NCBI GenBank assembly: GCA_025200525.1
Contig: CM045759.1
Location: forward strand, 6,324,001 to 6,388,000
From: Camellia lanceoleosa
Lineage: Eukaryota; Streptophyta; Magnoliopsida; Ericales; Theaceae
Length of the DNA: 64,000 nt
Reading direction: 5' to 3'
Below are positions 21,880 to 32,883 of the stretch, in pieces (position 1 is the stretch's first letter; each line of letters opens with the position of its first letter). Under the pieces are notes generated by a model. The model made no database searches and was not told where the DNA came from. It was given only the letters and a program-made list of their open reading frames with translations. The position numbers were made by a program, and so were the translations under genes.

Positions 21880-23094
21880 GATACAATTAGAGCAATTCCA
21901 ATAGTGACATTTTTAGTTATAGCTTCATAGAAAATGGAAACTAGATAGACACAGCACCGTATTATGAGTTTGTGAGACGTTTTTCGAATCTATTCTGATG
22001 ATTTGAACAGTTTAAATTGCAGAGTTCGTCGAGTAAATCATTCATGAAAAAAAATCAAGTCAATTAGACATCTATAGCATGTAACAAGATCGCTTTTATG
22101 TTTAAAAAAAATAAATGGTTAGGATAATTTTGATAATTATTTTAACAACAATTGTGGCCTTTGTATGTCTGATTAATTTCATTTTTTATATAAATGATAT
22201 ACTTAAAGAATCCTATAATATAAACGATTCAAATTAGCAAAATAAAATTGATACAAATCTCAACCAAGACGTCACAACGAGGTGTTGTATCAGCACCCTC
22301 CCCATGTCCCATACAAAACACTCTCCAATGATTTTCCAAATCTTAGAGCCAAAATTTGGCTAGCCAAATTTGCCGCATCAGCTAAGGGTAGTCTCAACCA
22401 CTAGGACTTTGCTTGGTTTATTTTTCAAATTATAATTTAACTATCTAAAACCTCAAAACCTATTTGGTTACGAATTTTTATAACTCTTCTCAAAATATTC
22501 ATTTGAAATTTATTTTTAAAATTCATAACCAAACAAGTTTTAAATTTTTAAAACTCTTTTCAAAAACTTATCTTTCAAATTTAATTTCAAAACTCTTTTG
22601 TATGATTTGATAATATATTGAAAATTTTTTTGAAGATATTTTTGATTTATATTTGATGAAACTTTGTAATGCAAACTATGGTCATCATAGAAAAAAATTG
22701 AACAACATGATTTGTTATTTTGAATAAATTAAAAATTAATTTTCTGTTTAGTAGGCAAAATCAATTAAATTTAAATTCGATAAACCGATGTGAAATTTTA
22801 AGTTAGTTTTAAGTATTGGCTAAATAATTTGTTATGTTTTAGATATATATGAGGGATCCAAAAAAAATATGTAAACAGTAAATAAAATGTGAATAAACCA
22901 AAAACAAATGTAATAAATATGAAATGTTTTAAATGTATGTATATTAAGTGGATATAAATCAGAAAAACAGTTTTAAAATTTTAAAAACGTTTTTACAAAC
23001 TAACATATACATATGAAACTCTGCCTCATAGATTATATTAGATGTATTTAGAAAGTACATTCAGATTACGTATGTAAAAGAAGTAAATAAAATT
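21880..23094. other. AT-rich intergenic DNA
   Basis: No gene seen. Around 22400-22610 a stretch rich in AAAACTCATAACCAAA-like phrases, in both orientations, resembles sequence at 40650-40870 on the far side of the Copia element. It may be part of a MITE or foldback repeat that the Copia entered. Otherwise featureless. Confidence 0.4.
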
Positions 23095-23099
23095 GACTA
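23095..23099. repeat. Target-site duplication GACTA, left copy
   Basis: GACTA directly before the Copia LTR; the second copy is at 40593-40597. This brackets the whole 17.5-kb nest. Confidence 0.93.
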
Positions 23100-24236
23100 T
23101 GTTACCCAAAAATCAACCTAAGAGGGGGGTGAATTAGGTTTCTACAAATTAAAATTAATAATACCCCAATAAAATTAACTACTAGTACAACAAATTATTA
23201 ACAAGCACAATGATGAACTTAACAATAAATGATCAAGCAAAATAACAATGAAGTATAACTAACATACAGGGTAAATCAAATGATTAATACATGAATATTA
23301 GATAGCTATAGCAGTAGTAGGAAAGTAAAGAAATTAGAGAAAAGGAGACAAACAGATTTATAGTGGTTCAGCTTCAACCAAGCCTACATCCACTCCTCAA
23401 GCTTCACTTGAGATTTTTCACTATCTTCTAGCTTCACAGGGGTGCTAGCAACCTCTTTACAAATGGAGCAATCCTCTACGGATTTTACATAGATTTCACA
23501 AGCCCAAACCCTTGCAAATCTTAGGTGATTTACAATCACTCTCAAGATTTCAAGAACACAGTGTTTGTAACACTTTTACAAGATGAAATGGTATTTTTGC
23601 TTTCAAAGAAAGCTTACAATAAATATCTCTCAAAGATAGATACATAAAATAAAATTTTGATTTTTCTGTAAATCTCACACAGGAAAAATGGGCTTAAAAC
23701 TATAAGGCTCAATGTATAATTTCTGAGAATAGATATGAGTGATTATAGATCAAAGAATATTTTCAGGTTTTTTTGTAACTTGTTTACATTAAAGGCTTTG
23801 GTATATATAATGAAAATTATAGCAGCTGTAGTCATTTGAATTTATAGTCATTTATAGTCGTTGTGCTTCCATCATTACCAATTTGAATATCTTCCACTCC
23901 ATCATTACAAATTTGAATATCTTCCACTTGAACCTTTTGAACCTTTTGGCTTGCTGCTGTGCCAGGTTGTTTGAATCTTTGTTTTGGGCTGTTTGAACTC
24001 CTGATGTAATCAAATATTAAATACATTCTAACAACATTTAGGATAAAGGTTTAGGTGAGAAATAATGGGGCAAAATAAATTTTGATTCTATTTTTCTCTT
24101 TCAAATAAATCATCAAAATAAATTTTGATTAAAATATAATTAAATAAATCATCAAAATAAATTTTAGATTCTTTTTTTCTCTTTCAAATAAATTAAAACA
24201 TAATTAAATAAATCATCAAAATAAATAAGTCTAACA
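23100..24236 (-). repeat. 3' LTR of the Copia element
   Basis: 1,137 bp, matching 39414-40592 (1,179 bp) along its length. The right copy has ~40 bp more, from duplicated phrases around 40265-40330 (TTTATAGCCGTTTATAGCC and AATATCTTCCACTTGAACC). Confidence 0.92.
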
Positions 24237-24250
24237 ATCTCCCCCTTTTT
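24237..24250 (-). other. Polypurine tract of the Copia element
   Basis: The minus strand reads AAAAAGGGGGAGAT immediately before the 3' LTR start TGTTAGAC. Preceding it is GTGTGCCATCATC, the usual Sirevirus context. Confidence 0.88.
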
Positions 24251-24619
24251 GATGATGGCACACAATGATGTTTTGATTTGATTTGGGAGTAAGAAAGGCT
24301 CCCCCTCAAGTCATGCTCCCTGAATTCATTTCTAAATACATAGGTTAGTACATGTGTAATAAATAAGCTTTAATTGGAGACATGATATGAGACTAAGATA
24401 TCAAATTATAAATACATAATCATCAGATTAGTTTTCAAACAATACCATAATTTGAAAATAATACCATAATACATAACATCATATAATTTCTCCCCTTGTG
24501 ACATTATCAAAAAGAAATCATGGGTCAGAATCTAGAAGAGGAGGAGGAGAAGGAAAATGATAGGGATAAATGGCATAAAAAAAATAGATAAGCAAAACAT
24601 ATATATATACATATACAAC
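24237..24619. other. Copia 3' non-coding region with spare polypurine motifs
   Basis: Besides the functional tract there are further C-rich blocks on the plus strand at 24299 (CTCCCCCTCAAG) and 24487 (TCTCCCCTTGTGACATTATC). On the element strand each is a GGGGAGA-type purine run next to a GATAATGTCAC-like phrase. No gene. Confidence 0.7.
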
Positions 24620-25406
24620 TTGCCTGCGTCTCTCTTTTTCCTTCGATAAACGCTTTTGACACGCGGCCTCACTTTTGCGTCATTGGCCGACAAAAGCAGG
24701 CCCCGATTTGTACGCGCCTTGGCTTCCTCTCCCTCCTTGTCTTCTTCTCTTTTGCCTTCTTCTTAATCACACAGTCTTCCATTTTCTTCTTCACCATTCT
24801 CTTCTAACTCTTCTTCACCACTCTCGTCTGTTTCTTCTTCCTCATCGAGAGACAAAAAAAAAAAAAAAAAAATTTGAACGGAGGAGGCCAAACCTCAATC
24901 TATTCTCTTCTATTTCTTTGCAACTTATTTCTTTTACACCTCTCACCTCTAAACCATGGCTTTCTCATCTTGTCCCCTCACTCTATTTCCGGACCTGAAC
25001 GATCCCATAAGCTCTGCTGGACCGAATGCCCCTACTCCTACTCTTCCTATCATTCATCTTCCTAACCTTCTTATGATGTCGATTAAGCAAATCATGGTAG
25101 CTCAATCTGACATAGAAGTGAATCATTTCACACTGACGTCCTGTATGGAGACGGTGACGGCAGTCACAAAATTGGCTCACCGATTGCGTATCAGACAGTG
25201 AGCTCCATCGTAAACCCAACTCTCTCGCTCCAATGCGTACAAGGATGCGCGAAAGCGTAAATAGGCGACCAAGGCGAAAATAAAGAGCTTAAATGGAAGA
25301 CCACCTCCATGGCCCGATTTGGAGCAACGTCATTCTTGGCCTTTGATAGTCAGCGGGGAGTCGTCGCTCTCAATGAAAGAACGGGGGCAGGGGCATCAAG
25401 GGTCGC
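24620..25406 (+). pseudogene. Gene-like insert, 5' part (split by element 2)
   Basis: This stretch is much richer in GC than the surrounding Copia DNA. It reads like a plant 5' leader (long CT-rich tract 24720-24860) followed by ATG in a good context (AAACCATGGCT, ATG 24956). The frame encodes 81 residues (MAFSSCPLTLFPDLNDPISS and on) with no domain I recognise and ends in TGA at 25199-25201. In another frame, ATG at 25310 opens MARFGATSFLAFDSQRG and is still open at the Gypsy insertion point (25406). It runs antisense to the Copia. I do not recognise the gene; it may be a captured or retroposed host fragment. Confidence 0.45.
25402..25406. repeat. Target-site duplication GTCGC, left copy
   Basis: GTCGC before the left LTR of element 2, repeated at 35550-35554 after the right LTR. 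Confidence 0.95.
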
Positions 25407-25934
25407 TGTGACATCCCTATTCCGTAATATGCAAATTGGTCCTTAATTTGAGTATGATTATGTGTTTAGCATGATTTTGTGTGTCATTATGTGTATACAT
25501 GTGATTTTGAAATTTTATCTGTTCACCGTAGGAATATCTGTTTGAGTAATCTGCTTCAGAAATTAAATTGAGGGCCTTATCGGCCGCAAAACCCGAAACC
25601 GATTACGCCATTGTGGTTGGCATATTTATTAGAGCCTACGGTAAAATTTAATTAAAAATTGATTCTGGTCAATTTAAACTGATTAAATTAATGAATTAAG
25701 TGCCCAATTGTTATTATTATTATAATAGACTTAGTGGAGGTTGTTGTAAAGAGGCTATACACCTCAATTCTTCTCCTTAGTTGCATTATGGCTGATCTTG
25801 GACTCAAGACTTAGAGAGACAAAGTAGACTATAGAAGGAGAGGGAGAAGAATTGGGCAATTTTGGCCTTGAGACTTGAAGATTTGGAGATTTAGCTCAAG
25901 ATTCGGCTAGAACTTGAGTGTATAAGGCTCCTAG

Positions 25935-26978
25935 GTGAGTAAGTATTCCTTGAATCATGGATTTGTGTTTGCTGATTGTAAATTCAGAGTTGAATAAGGA
26001 CCAAGAGCATGATTTGAATTAATTTTGTAGGGATTAAAGCTAGTATATGTATGCATGTAAGAGATTGTGTTGAAATAGCATGTACAAGCTTGAAATACAT
26101 GATTCATGTAGAGTTTTAGTAGGAAACTCATGCCTTGATCACCATTTGTGTTACCTAAGTTGAGAATGTGGCTAATCCATCACATGCATGTGCAATTTGA
26201 GAAGTTATGAGCTTGAATGCATGAATTTGTACATTGTTAATAAGTTCGATGGGAGATTGGGGCATGCATGTGACTTATTTGTGAAATTGAGCCTCATTGA
26301 GTTGTGATTTGAGGTCCGTACCATGTTAGCATGATTATATTTGAAATTTGAGCCATTGCATGCAAGAATTGTAGCTGGGAAGTTGAATTGGAGCTCAAGA
26401 ACACAATCTGGGAAACCCAGAATTTTGATGTCCGCATGAGCGGGGAAGTTCACACTCGAGCAGGGATTTCGAGCTCCCAGTACTTTGTTCTTGCAGGCAT
26501 GGTGTCCGCTCGAGCAGGGGAGTTCACGCTTGAGTGGGGATCATGGAGGATGAACTTCCGCTCGAGCGTCCTAGTTCACGCTCGAGCGTAAAAATGATGT
26601 ATCCAGTACTTTTTGCAGACATAGCGTATGCTCGAGCAGGAAAGTTCACACTCGAGCGGGGAGCTATGTTGAGAGGCCATCCGCTCGAGCGCCATATTGG
26701 ACGATCGACTGCAATTTTCACCTATCCAGTACTTTTGCGGGCCATAAGGGTCCGCTCGAGCGGGTAATTTGACGCTCGGGCGGGGACCCTATTTCCCGAA
26801 ATTCTGTCTTTGCATTCTGAGTTCTGTTTTCCGTTCTCTTTCACTTGTAAGCACTCTTAGGCATATGTTAAGCATTGTGAATGAGTTAATGAGATAAGAA
26901 TAAGGCCTAAAGAGGAGTATGCGAATTAAAGAACGGATTGAACCATTAGTGACCCGTTTGTGTTCATGAAATGTGTAG
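25935..26978 (+). other. Candidate leader intron 1 (element 2)
   Basis: GT at 25935 in CTAG/GTGAGTAAG, AG at 26977-26978 in ATGTGTAG/GGTC. The same signals occur at the same places in the right LTR, in element 3 (55199-56138) and, with changed sequence, in the solo LTR (11076-12068). The whole palindrome array lies inside. Splicing is inferred, not shown. Confidence 0.45.
26433..26783. repeat. CGCTCGAGCG palindrome array (element 2, left LTR)
   Basis: About a dozen copies or near-copies, many in pairs with a GGGAAGTTCA-type spacer. Blocks with CCAGTACTTTTTGCAGACAT separate them. Several copies show single transitions (CGCATGAGCG, GCTCGAGCA, GCTTGAGTG, GCTCGGGCG). Confidence 0.92.
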
Positions 26979-27014
26979 GGTCAAGTTCCAGGGCAAATCC
27001 ACAAGCCGATCACT

Positions 27015-27682
27015 GTGAGTAATATCGATATTCGAATAATTGTGAATGTCCAATTGTTTATTCCCTTATAAGCTTTATGATTTGCTGATTGGGATTGTGG
27101 ATAAAAGTCTGACATGAAAATAATTGGACCTAAGGTCGTTTTGATAGAAATGAATGGACCAGAGGTCGTTTTGGTAGAGATGAATGGACCAAAGGTCGTT
27201 TTGATAGAAAGGAATGGACCTAGGGTCGTTTCGACATAAATGAATGGGCCGAAGGCCGTTTTGATACGAATGTGTAGGCCAAAGGCCATTTTGATATGAA
27301 TGTATGGGCCAAAGGCCGTTTTGACATGGATGTATGGGCCAAAGGCCGTTTTGACATAAATGAATGGGCCAAAGGCTGTTTTGACATAAATGAATGGGCC
27401 AAAGGCCGTTTTGGCATAAATGAATGGGCCAAAGGCCGTTTTGACATAAATGAATGGGCCGAAGGCCGTTTTGACATGAATGGAAATTTGAATGGGCCAA
27501 GGGCCAGTATGTTGGAACTATAGTTACTTGATCTAAACTTTGTATAATGTACATATGTTAAGTAGGATAATGAATTGGGCCCAAGGCCGTTTGGAGTATG
27601 CTGTTCTACATATTGTTTACACGACTTCTGTATTTGATATTATTCACTGGGCTATCGCTCATGCTCATTCATGTGTTTGTAG
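27015..27682 (+). other. Candidate leader intron 2 (element 2)
   Basis: GT at 27015 in CACT/GTGAGTAATAT, AG at 27681-27682 in GTGTTTGTAG/GTGAGCC. It contains the complete 30-bp tandem array. The matching signals are 56175-56830 in element 3, 12117-12512 in the solo LTR and 52368-51791 (minus) in the partial LTR. Confidence 0.45.
27121..27480 (+). repeat. 30-bp tandem repeat, 12 units (element 2, left LTR)
   Basis: Exactly 30-bp units of the type TGAATGGGCCAAAGGCCGTT plus TTGACATAAA. The first four units say GGACC..GGTC and later ones GGGCC..GGCC. Each later unit can form a small GGCC/AAA/GGCC hairpin. Because 30 is a multiple of three, all frames stay open; the frames here (for example 27075-27554 minus) are artefacts. 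Confidence 0.95.
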
Positions 27683-28119
27683 GTGAGCCAAGAGAAGTTC
27701 AAACCCAGCCCCAGTGAAGTCTGCCGGGAACATGAGTTTTGAGAAAGTCAGCCTTGAGTCTCACGTACGAGACCTATCCTTGCCATTTTGCCATGTATTT
27801 ATATTTTGTCTTGCTGGCAAGGACTTTATGTACATTTGTATATATTCGGTTATGGGTTGACTTAGTTGAATGATCCTGTCTGTAAAAAAGTTTATGCTAC
27901 TGCACTTTTGATGTGGGTTATTAACGCATATGAGTATGGTTGTTTGATGTGCATATAAGCACGGCTCTATGGAAAAAGTTTTAAATTAAATTTTTGCTTC
28001 CGTTTGGCCCCTTACTCTGACGAGTTATGTCTGTTTTGGTCTGAGGCCGTAGGTAATTCACAGGATTACTGGCCGGTTATGTCCTTAACCCATAGGGGTG
28101 AGTTCGGGTCATGACAAAG

Positions 28120-28131
28120 TGGTATCAGAGC
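28120..28131 (+). other. Primer-binding site of element 2
   Basis: TGGTATCAGAGC, complementary to the initiator-Met tRNA 3' end, three bases after the LTR end. The leader to the gag ATG (28376) is about 245 bp, without a gene. Confidence 0.95.
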
Positions 28132-28375
28132 ACGAGTTAATAACTCACACACTTGTCCAAAAAGAGCAATAAGTGTCTAGACAAGATCTAGGATGCATTC
28201 ATGTGATAAATATGAAGTTGGAAGCATTGATTATGTGCTTAAACGTTTTGATATGAACAATGGTATGTTGTAAAGTTGTGAACTACTTGCATTGCAAATT
28301 ATTTGGAGGTATGTGCTTGTTAGTGTATGCATACTTGTGTACCTTTTGTATGAAATATAATGCAAGTTTAATTAG

Positions 28376-29194
28376 ATGGTGAGAACCAGAGGCGACGAGA
28401 TAGAGGAATCTTCTACTGCCAAACTAGACAGAATGGAAAGACTGATTCAGGAAATGGCAGAGGCTTTGAGACAGCAACAGGAGTGGCAACAACAGTGGCA
28501 GCAACCACACCCGCCACCTCCACCTCCGGCACCACCCATGCCAGATAATCAGAATGATGATAGAATCATAGCTCTCACCAAGGAATTCAAGAAAATGAAA
28601 CCACCACAGTTCCACGGGGGCTTAGATCCGTTGAAAGCCGAAGCGTGGGTCCTCGGCATTGAGAAATTATTTGAAGTGTTCCCCTATTCAGAGACTCAGA
28701 AAGTGCTTCTGGCTACTTTTATGCTAGAAGATGGAGCAAGGAGATGGTGGATGTTAATGCGAGAAAATCATAAAGATGTTGATTGGGTAAAGTTTCTGGA
28801 AATATTCTATGACAAATACTTCCCGCAATGTGTACGGGATAGGAAGGTAGCAGAGTTCATGGAATTAAAACAAGATAGCATGACAGTGGCTGACTATGAG
28901 GCCAAGTTCACTGAGTTGGCCAGGTTTGCACCACACGTGATTGACACCGATTATAAGAAGGCAAGACACTTTGAAGGTGGGCTCCGCAGTGACATTCTAG
29001 AGAGGGTAAATGTTCTAAAGTTGGAAACCTACATTGGGGTGCTTGACAGGGCTATCATATCAGAGGCTAATATAGCCAGACAAGCTAAGCCAGTAATAGA
29101 ATGGAAAGGTAACAAAAGACAAGGCTTCTTTTCGAAGAAGAAATTTCTAAAGAAGCAAAACACGGGCTTCTCCAATACTTCGAGTTCTTCCTGA
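28376..29194 (+). pseudogene. Element 2 Gag
   Basis: 272 codons from ATG 28376 (the first ATG after the primer-site leader with a long frame; matched by element 3). It has an acidic, Gln-rich helical start with a proline run (about residues 50-60), then the retrotransposon gag core: FHGGLDPLKAEAWVLGIEKL, ARRWWMLMRENH, FYDKYFPQCVRDRK and FTELARFAPHV. It ends in TGA where element 3 has CGA. The zinc knuckle follows in the same frame. Gag builds the particle around the RNA. Confidence 0.92.
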
Positions 29195-30031
29195 GACACA
29201 GCTCCCATGTGCAACATCTGTAGTAGAAGGCACCGTGGAGTCTGTTACCGTGCATCAGGAGCCTGTTTCAAATGTGGAAAACAAGGGCATAGAGCCCGAG
29301 AGTGTAATCAGGACAGTGGGAAACTAGCAGCTAGTTCCATGGCATCGATCCCAAAGCCGGGAAATGCTTTGAGATCTGCTACTACTGGGGATACAGTGAG
29401 ACATGAGAGAGTTTTTGCACTTGTTTTGGGCAATACACGGAATGCCAATGCCGTTGTCTCAGGTACTATTTCAATATGTAAGCAGGATGCCTTTGTATTA
29501 ATTGATTCTGGATCAACACACTCATTTGTGACATATACATTTGCATCTAGACTAAATAGACCCCTAGAGTTATTGCCATATTTGTTGTGTGTGTCTGCTC
29601 CATCGGGGGAATCTGTGTTATGTGATTATATATATCGGTTCGGTGACATGTATATTGATGATGCTACCTTATATGTAGATTTGTTGCCCTTGAACTTTAG
29701 ACATTTTGATGTAATTTTGGGCATGTACCGGTTGACCAAGTATTGTGCCACCATAGATTGTGTGACAAAAAGGGTTGTGTTTAAACCACCAGAACAAAAA
29801 GAAATTGTGTTTGTGGGTAATGGGGTAGTGCCCCCACCTTATTTGATATCTGCAATGAAAGCATGTAAACTGATCAGGAAGGGGTGCCAGGGTTATCTGT
29901 GCTATGTGTTGATTGAACAATCTGTGAACGTTGAATTGAATGATATTCCCATTGTTAGAGAATTCCCAGATGTGTTCCCAAATGAATTACCAGGAGAATT
30001 AGTAGACAGGGAGATAGAGTTTACTATTTAG
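29195..30031 (+). pseudogene. Element 2 zinc knuckle and protease
   Basis: In frame with gag after the TGA. A Cys-rich start (CNICSRRHRGVC) leads into a CCHC knuckle, CFKCGKQGHRAREC (~29267). The aspartic protease has [12 protein letters not shown] (~29500) and FDVILGMYRLTKY, where element 3 keeps the usual GMDWL; the Trp/Asp change may weaken the fold. It ends at TAG 30029-30031 just before RT, where element 3 reads through. Confidence 0.9.
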
Positions 30032-30769
30032 ACTGTGCCAGGCACCCAGCCTATTTCTAAGACTCTCTACAGAATGGCTACTGCTGAAATGAAAGAATTG
30101 AAAGAACAGTTACAAGACCTCCTTGACAAGGGGTTTATCCGACCTAGCACTTCGCCTTGGGGTGCACCAGTGTTATTTGTGAAAAAGAAGGATGGTACTT
30201 TGCGCCTGTGCATCGATTATCGGGAATTGAACAAGGTAACAATAAAGAACAAATATCCCTTACCCCGTATTGATGATTTATTTGACCAGTTGCAGGGATC
30301 ACAGGTGTTTTCTAAGATTGATTTGAGATCCGGGTATCACCAGCTGAAAGTTAAGGCAGAGGATGTTGAGAAAACCGCATTCAGAATGAGGTATGGCCAT
30401 TTTGAGTTTCTTGTTATGCCATTTGGAGTGACTAATGCTCCGGCAGCATTCATGGACTTAATGAATAGAGTTTTTAAAACCTACCTTGATGAGTTTGTTG
30501 TAGTCTTCATCGATAATATTTTGATATACTCTAAAGATAGACTTGAACATGAACATCACTTAAGGATGGTTTTACAAATACTTCGGGAGAGAAAATTATT
30601 TGCTAAACTAAAGAAATGTGAGTTTTGGTTGGATGAGGTTGTTTTCTTAGGGCATGTGATCAACAAGGAAGGAATTTCAGTGGACCCACAGAAAATAGAG
30701 GCAATTGTAAATTGGCCTACACCGACTAATGTGACAGAGATTCGCAGTTTTATGGGCTTAGCTGGGTAA
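30032..30769 (+). pseudogene. Element 2 reverse transcriptase, active-site mutant
   Basis: Same frame as gag. Contains [40 protein letters not shown] (catalytic Asp near residue 96 of the open part), [12 protein letters not shown] and [12 protein letters not shown]. The second Asp of the conserved pair is Asn here (GAT to AAT); element 3 has FIDD. It ends in TAA where element 3 has TAC (Tyr). The missing Asp alone should abolish polymerisation. Confidence 0.93.
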
Positions 30770-31822
30770 TACCGGAGGATTGTGAAGGACTATTCGAAAT
30801 TAGCCGTGCCTCTTACCCAATTGACACGTAAAGGGCAACCGTTTGAATGGAATGATGAAAGGGAATCTGCTTTTCAAGAATTGAAGACGAGATTAACTAC
30901 TGCACCTTTGACATTACCTTCAGGTACAGAAAATTTTGTAATTTTCAGTGATGCATCTTATAAGGGTTTTGGTTGTGTGTTAATGCAGAACGGAAAGATC
31001 ATTGCTTACGCCTCTCGACAATTGAGGCCACATGAGAAGAATTATCCAACTCATGACCTGGAACTGGCCGCAGTTGTTTTTGCTTTAAAAATCAGGCGGG
31101 ATTATTTGTATGGGGCAAAGTGTGAAGTCTACACAGATCACAAGAGCCTAAAATACTTTTTCACGCAGAAAGAGTTGAATATGCGACAGAGAAGATGGCT
31201 GGAATTGATAAAAGATTACGACCTAGAAATTCAGTACCACCCCGGGAAAGCTAACACAGTTGCTGATGCCTTGAGTAGAAAATCAACGGGGAGTATGGCT
31301 TCCTTGTTTACCAAACAGAAGGAGATCTTCCAAGATTTTGAGAAGTCTGAAATTGAAGTGGTAGTATGTGAACAGGGCGGATTGATAGCCGCTATTACAG
31401 CCGAGCCGGCAATTGTTGATGAGATCAAACAGAAACAGAAAGAAGATGAGTTCCTCAGAAAGGTAATTGATGAATTCGAGACGAGTCCAAAAGCAGAACT
31501 TAGCATTGAGAATGAAATGTTGAAGTTCTGGAACCGAATACGTGTCCCTGATATCCCAGAATTAAAGAAGAGGGTCTTAGATGAAGCCCACAGGTCTGTA
31601 CTTGCTATGCATCCGGGTAATAATAAAATGTATCGGGACTTGAAACAGACCTATTGGTGGCCAAAGATGAAGAAAGAGATTGCAGAATATGTGTCCAAGT
31701 GCCTTCAGTGTCAGCAGGTTAAGGCTGAACACCAGAAACCGGGCGGTCTACTTCAACCTCTCCCTATTCCTAAATGGAAGTGGGAACATGTGACTATGGA
31801 TTTCGTTGTTGGCCTACCTTGA
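30770..31822 (+). pseudogene. Element 2 RNase H and integrase zinc-binding domain
   Basis: RNase [49 protein letters not shown] and [14 protein letters not shown]. After a linker, the integrase HHCC domain: His box in [18 protein letters not shown] and Cys pair in [12 protein letters not shown], then [11 protein letters not shown]. It ends in TGA where element 3 has CGG. Confidence 0.92.
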
Positions 31823-32871
31823 ACTCCTCGAGGTATGGATTCTGTTTGGGTTGTAGTTGATAGATTGACTAAATCTGCACACTTTCTGCCTGTCAAAACT
31901 ACTTTACTGCTTATAGATTGGCTACTATCTATGTTGATGAAATTGTCCGTTTACACGGAGTTCCCGTATCTATTGTGTCGGATAGAGATCTGAAATTTGC
32001 ATCTAGATTGTGGAAAAGTTTGCAGGAAGCTATGGGAACAGAACTAAGGTTCAGTACTGCCTTCCACCCACAGACGGACGAGCAATCAGAACAAACAATA
32101 CAGACTTTGGAAGATATGCTTCCCATGTGTGCTTTGGATTTTTAGGGGAGTTGGGAAGATTATTTACCACTTGCAGAGTTTGCTTATAATAACAGCTTCC
32201 ACTCCAGTATCGGTATGGCACCATACGAGGCTTTGTATGGTAGGAGGTGTAGATCACCTATTTGTCGGACAGAGGTCGGGGATAGAGCTTTACTTGGGCC
32301 AGAAATCGTGCAGGACACTTCTGAGAAAATCAAAATTATTCGTCAAAGGCTCATGACAGCTCAGGACCGACAGAAGAATTATGCAGATGTTCAGAGAAGG
32401 CCTCTTGAGTATGAGGTTGGTGACCATGTGTTCGTCCGTGTTTCTCCGATGAAAGGCCAAGTCAGATTTGGGAAGAAGGGCAAGATGTTGCCCCGTTACA
32501 TTGGACCGTTCCAGATTTTGGAGAGGCTTGGACCAGTTGCTTACAGAGTTGCGTTGCCACCGGGATTCGAGCAAATCCATAATGTGTTTCATGTGTCGAT
32601 GTTGAGGGGTTACCTCTGAGACCCGTTTCATGTGATTGATTATCACCGGGTTGCTATTAATGAGAATATGGAATATGCTGAATGGCCGGAAAGAATTGTT
32701 GACCGACAAGTGAAAGAATTGAGAAACAAATCCATCCCAATGGTGAAAGTGGAATGGAAGGAACACTATGGGACGGATGCCACGTGGTAAAAATATGAGG
32801 AAATGCGACAACGTTATCCACATTTGTTTCCTGATGAAGGTAAATTAAGTTTGGAGGACCAAACTTCCTAA
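31823..32871 (+). pseudogene. Element 2 integrase core, GPY/F region and chromodomain
   Basis: Integrase Asp boxes in [13 protein letters not shown] and [16 protein letters not shown] one-base deletion near 31903 shifts the frame. The core continues to TAG 32143 (CAG in origin), then MAPYEALYGRRCRSP, YIGPFQILERLGPVAYRVAL and NVFHVSMLRGYL, and TGA at 32617. The chromodomain (KSIPMVKVEWKEHY) and the end RYPHLFPDEG follow to TAA at 32869-32871. Confidence 0.9.
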
Positions 32872-32883
32872 AGAGGGGAAGAC
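32870..32883 (+). other. Polypurine tract of element 2
   Basis: AAAGAGGGGAAGAC directly before the right LTR (TGTGACATCC); element 3 has AAAAAGGGGAAGAC at the same place. Confidence 0.9.

Larger units (their letters stand above)
25407..28116 (+). repeat. Left LTR of element 2
   Basis: 2,710 bp, TGTGACATCC to GGTCATGACA. Contains a CT-box/TATA-like GGCTATACACC near 25760, candidate donor CTAG/GTGAGTAAG (GT at 25935), palindrome array 26433-26783, candidate acceptor GTGTAG (26978), a 36-bp mini-exon (26979-27014), second donor CACT/GTGAGTAAT (27015), twelve 30-bp repeats (27121-27480) and second acceptor TTTGTAG (27682). Confidence 0.95.

Noticed and set aside
24675..24998. 107-residue frame as the start of the gene-like insert
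   Set aside because: It runs through the CT-rich leader and an A19 run; the ATG at 24956 in a better context is more likely.
27121..27480. CRISPR-like regular repeats of 30 bp
   Set aside because: Units are contiguous without unique spacers, lie in a plant LTR and have no cas genes.
27075..27554. Long minus-strand frames in the 30/29-bp repeats (also 34493-34984, 56227-56764, 63587-63968)
   Set aside because: The 30-bp repeat period keeps frames open by chance; the codon content is just the repeat, and the LTR location argues against genes.
28120..28131. tRNA-like sequence TGGTATCAGAGC (several places)
   Set aside because: Only the 12-base primer-binding complement of tRNA-Met is present; no cloverleaf.
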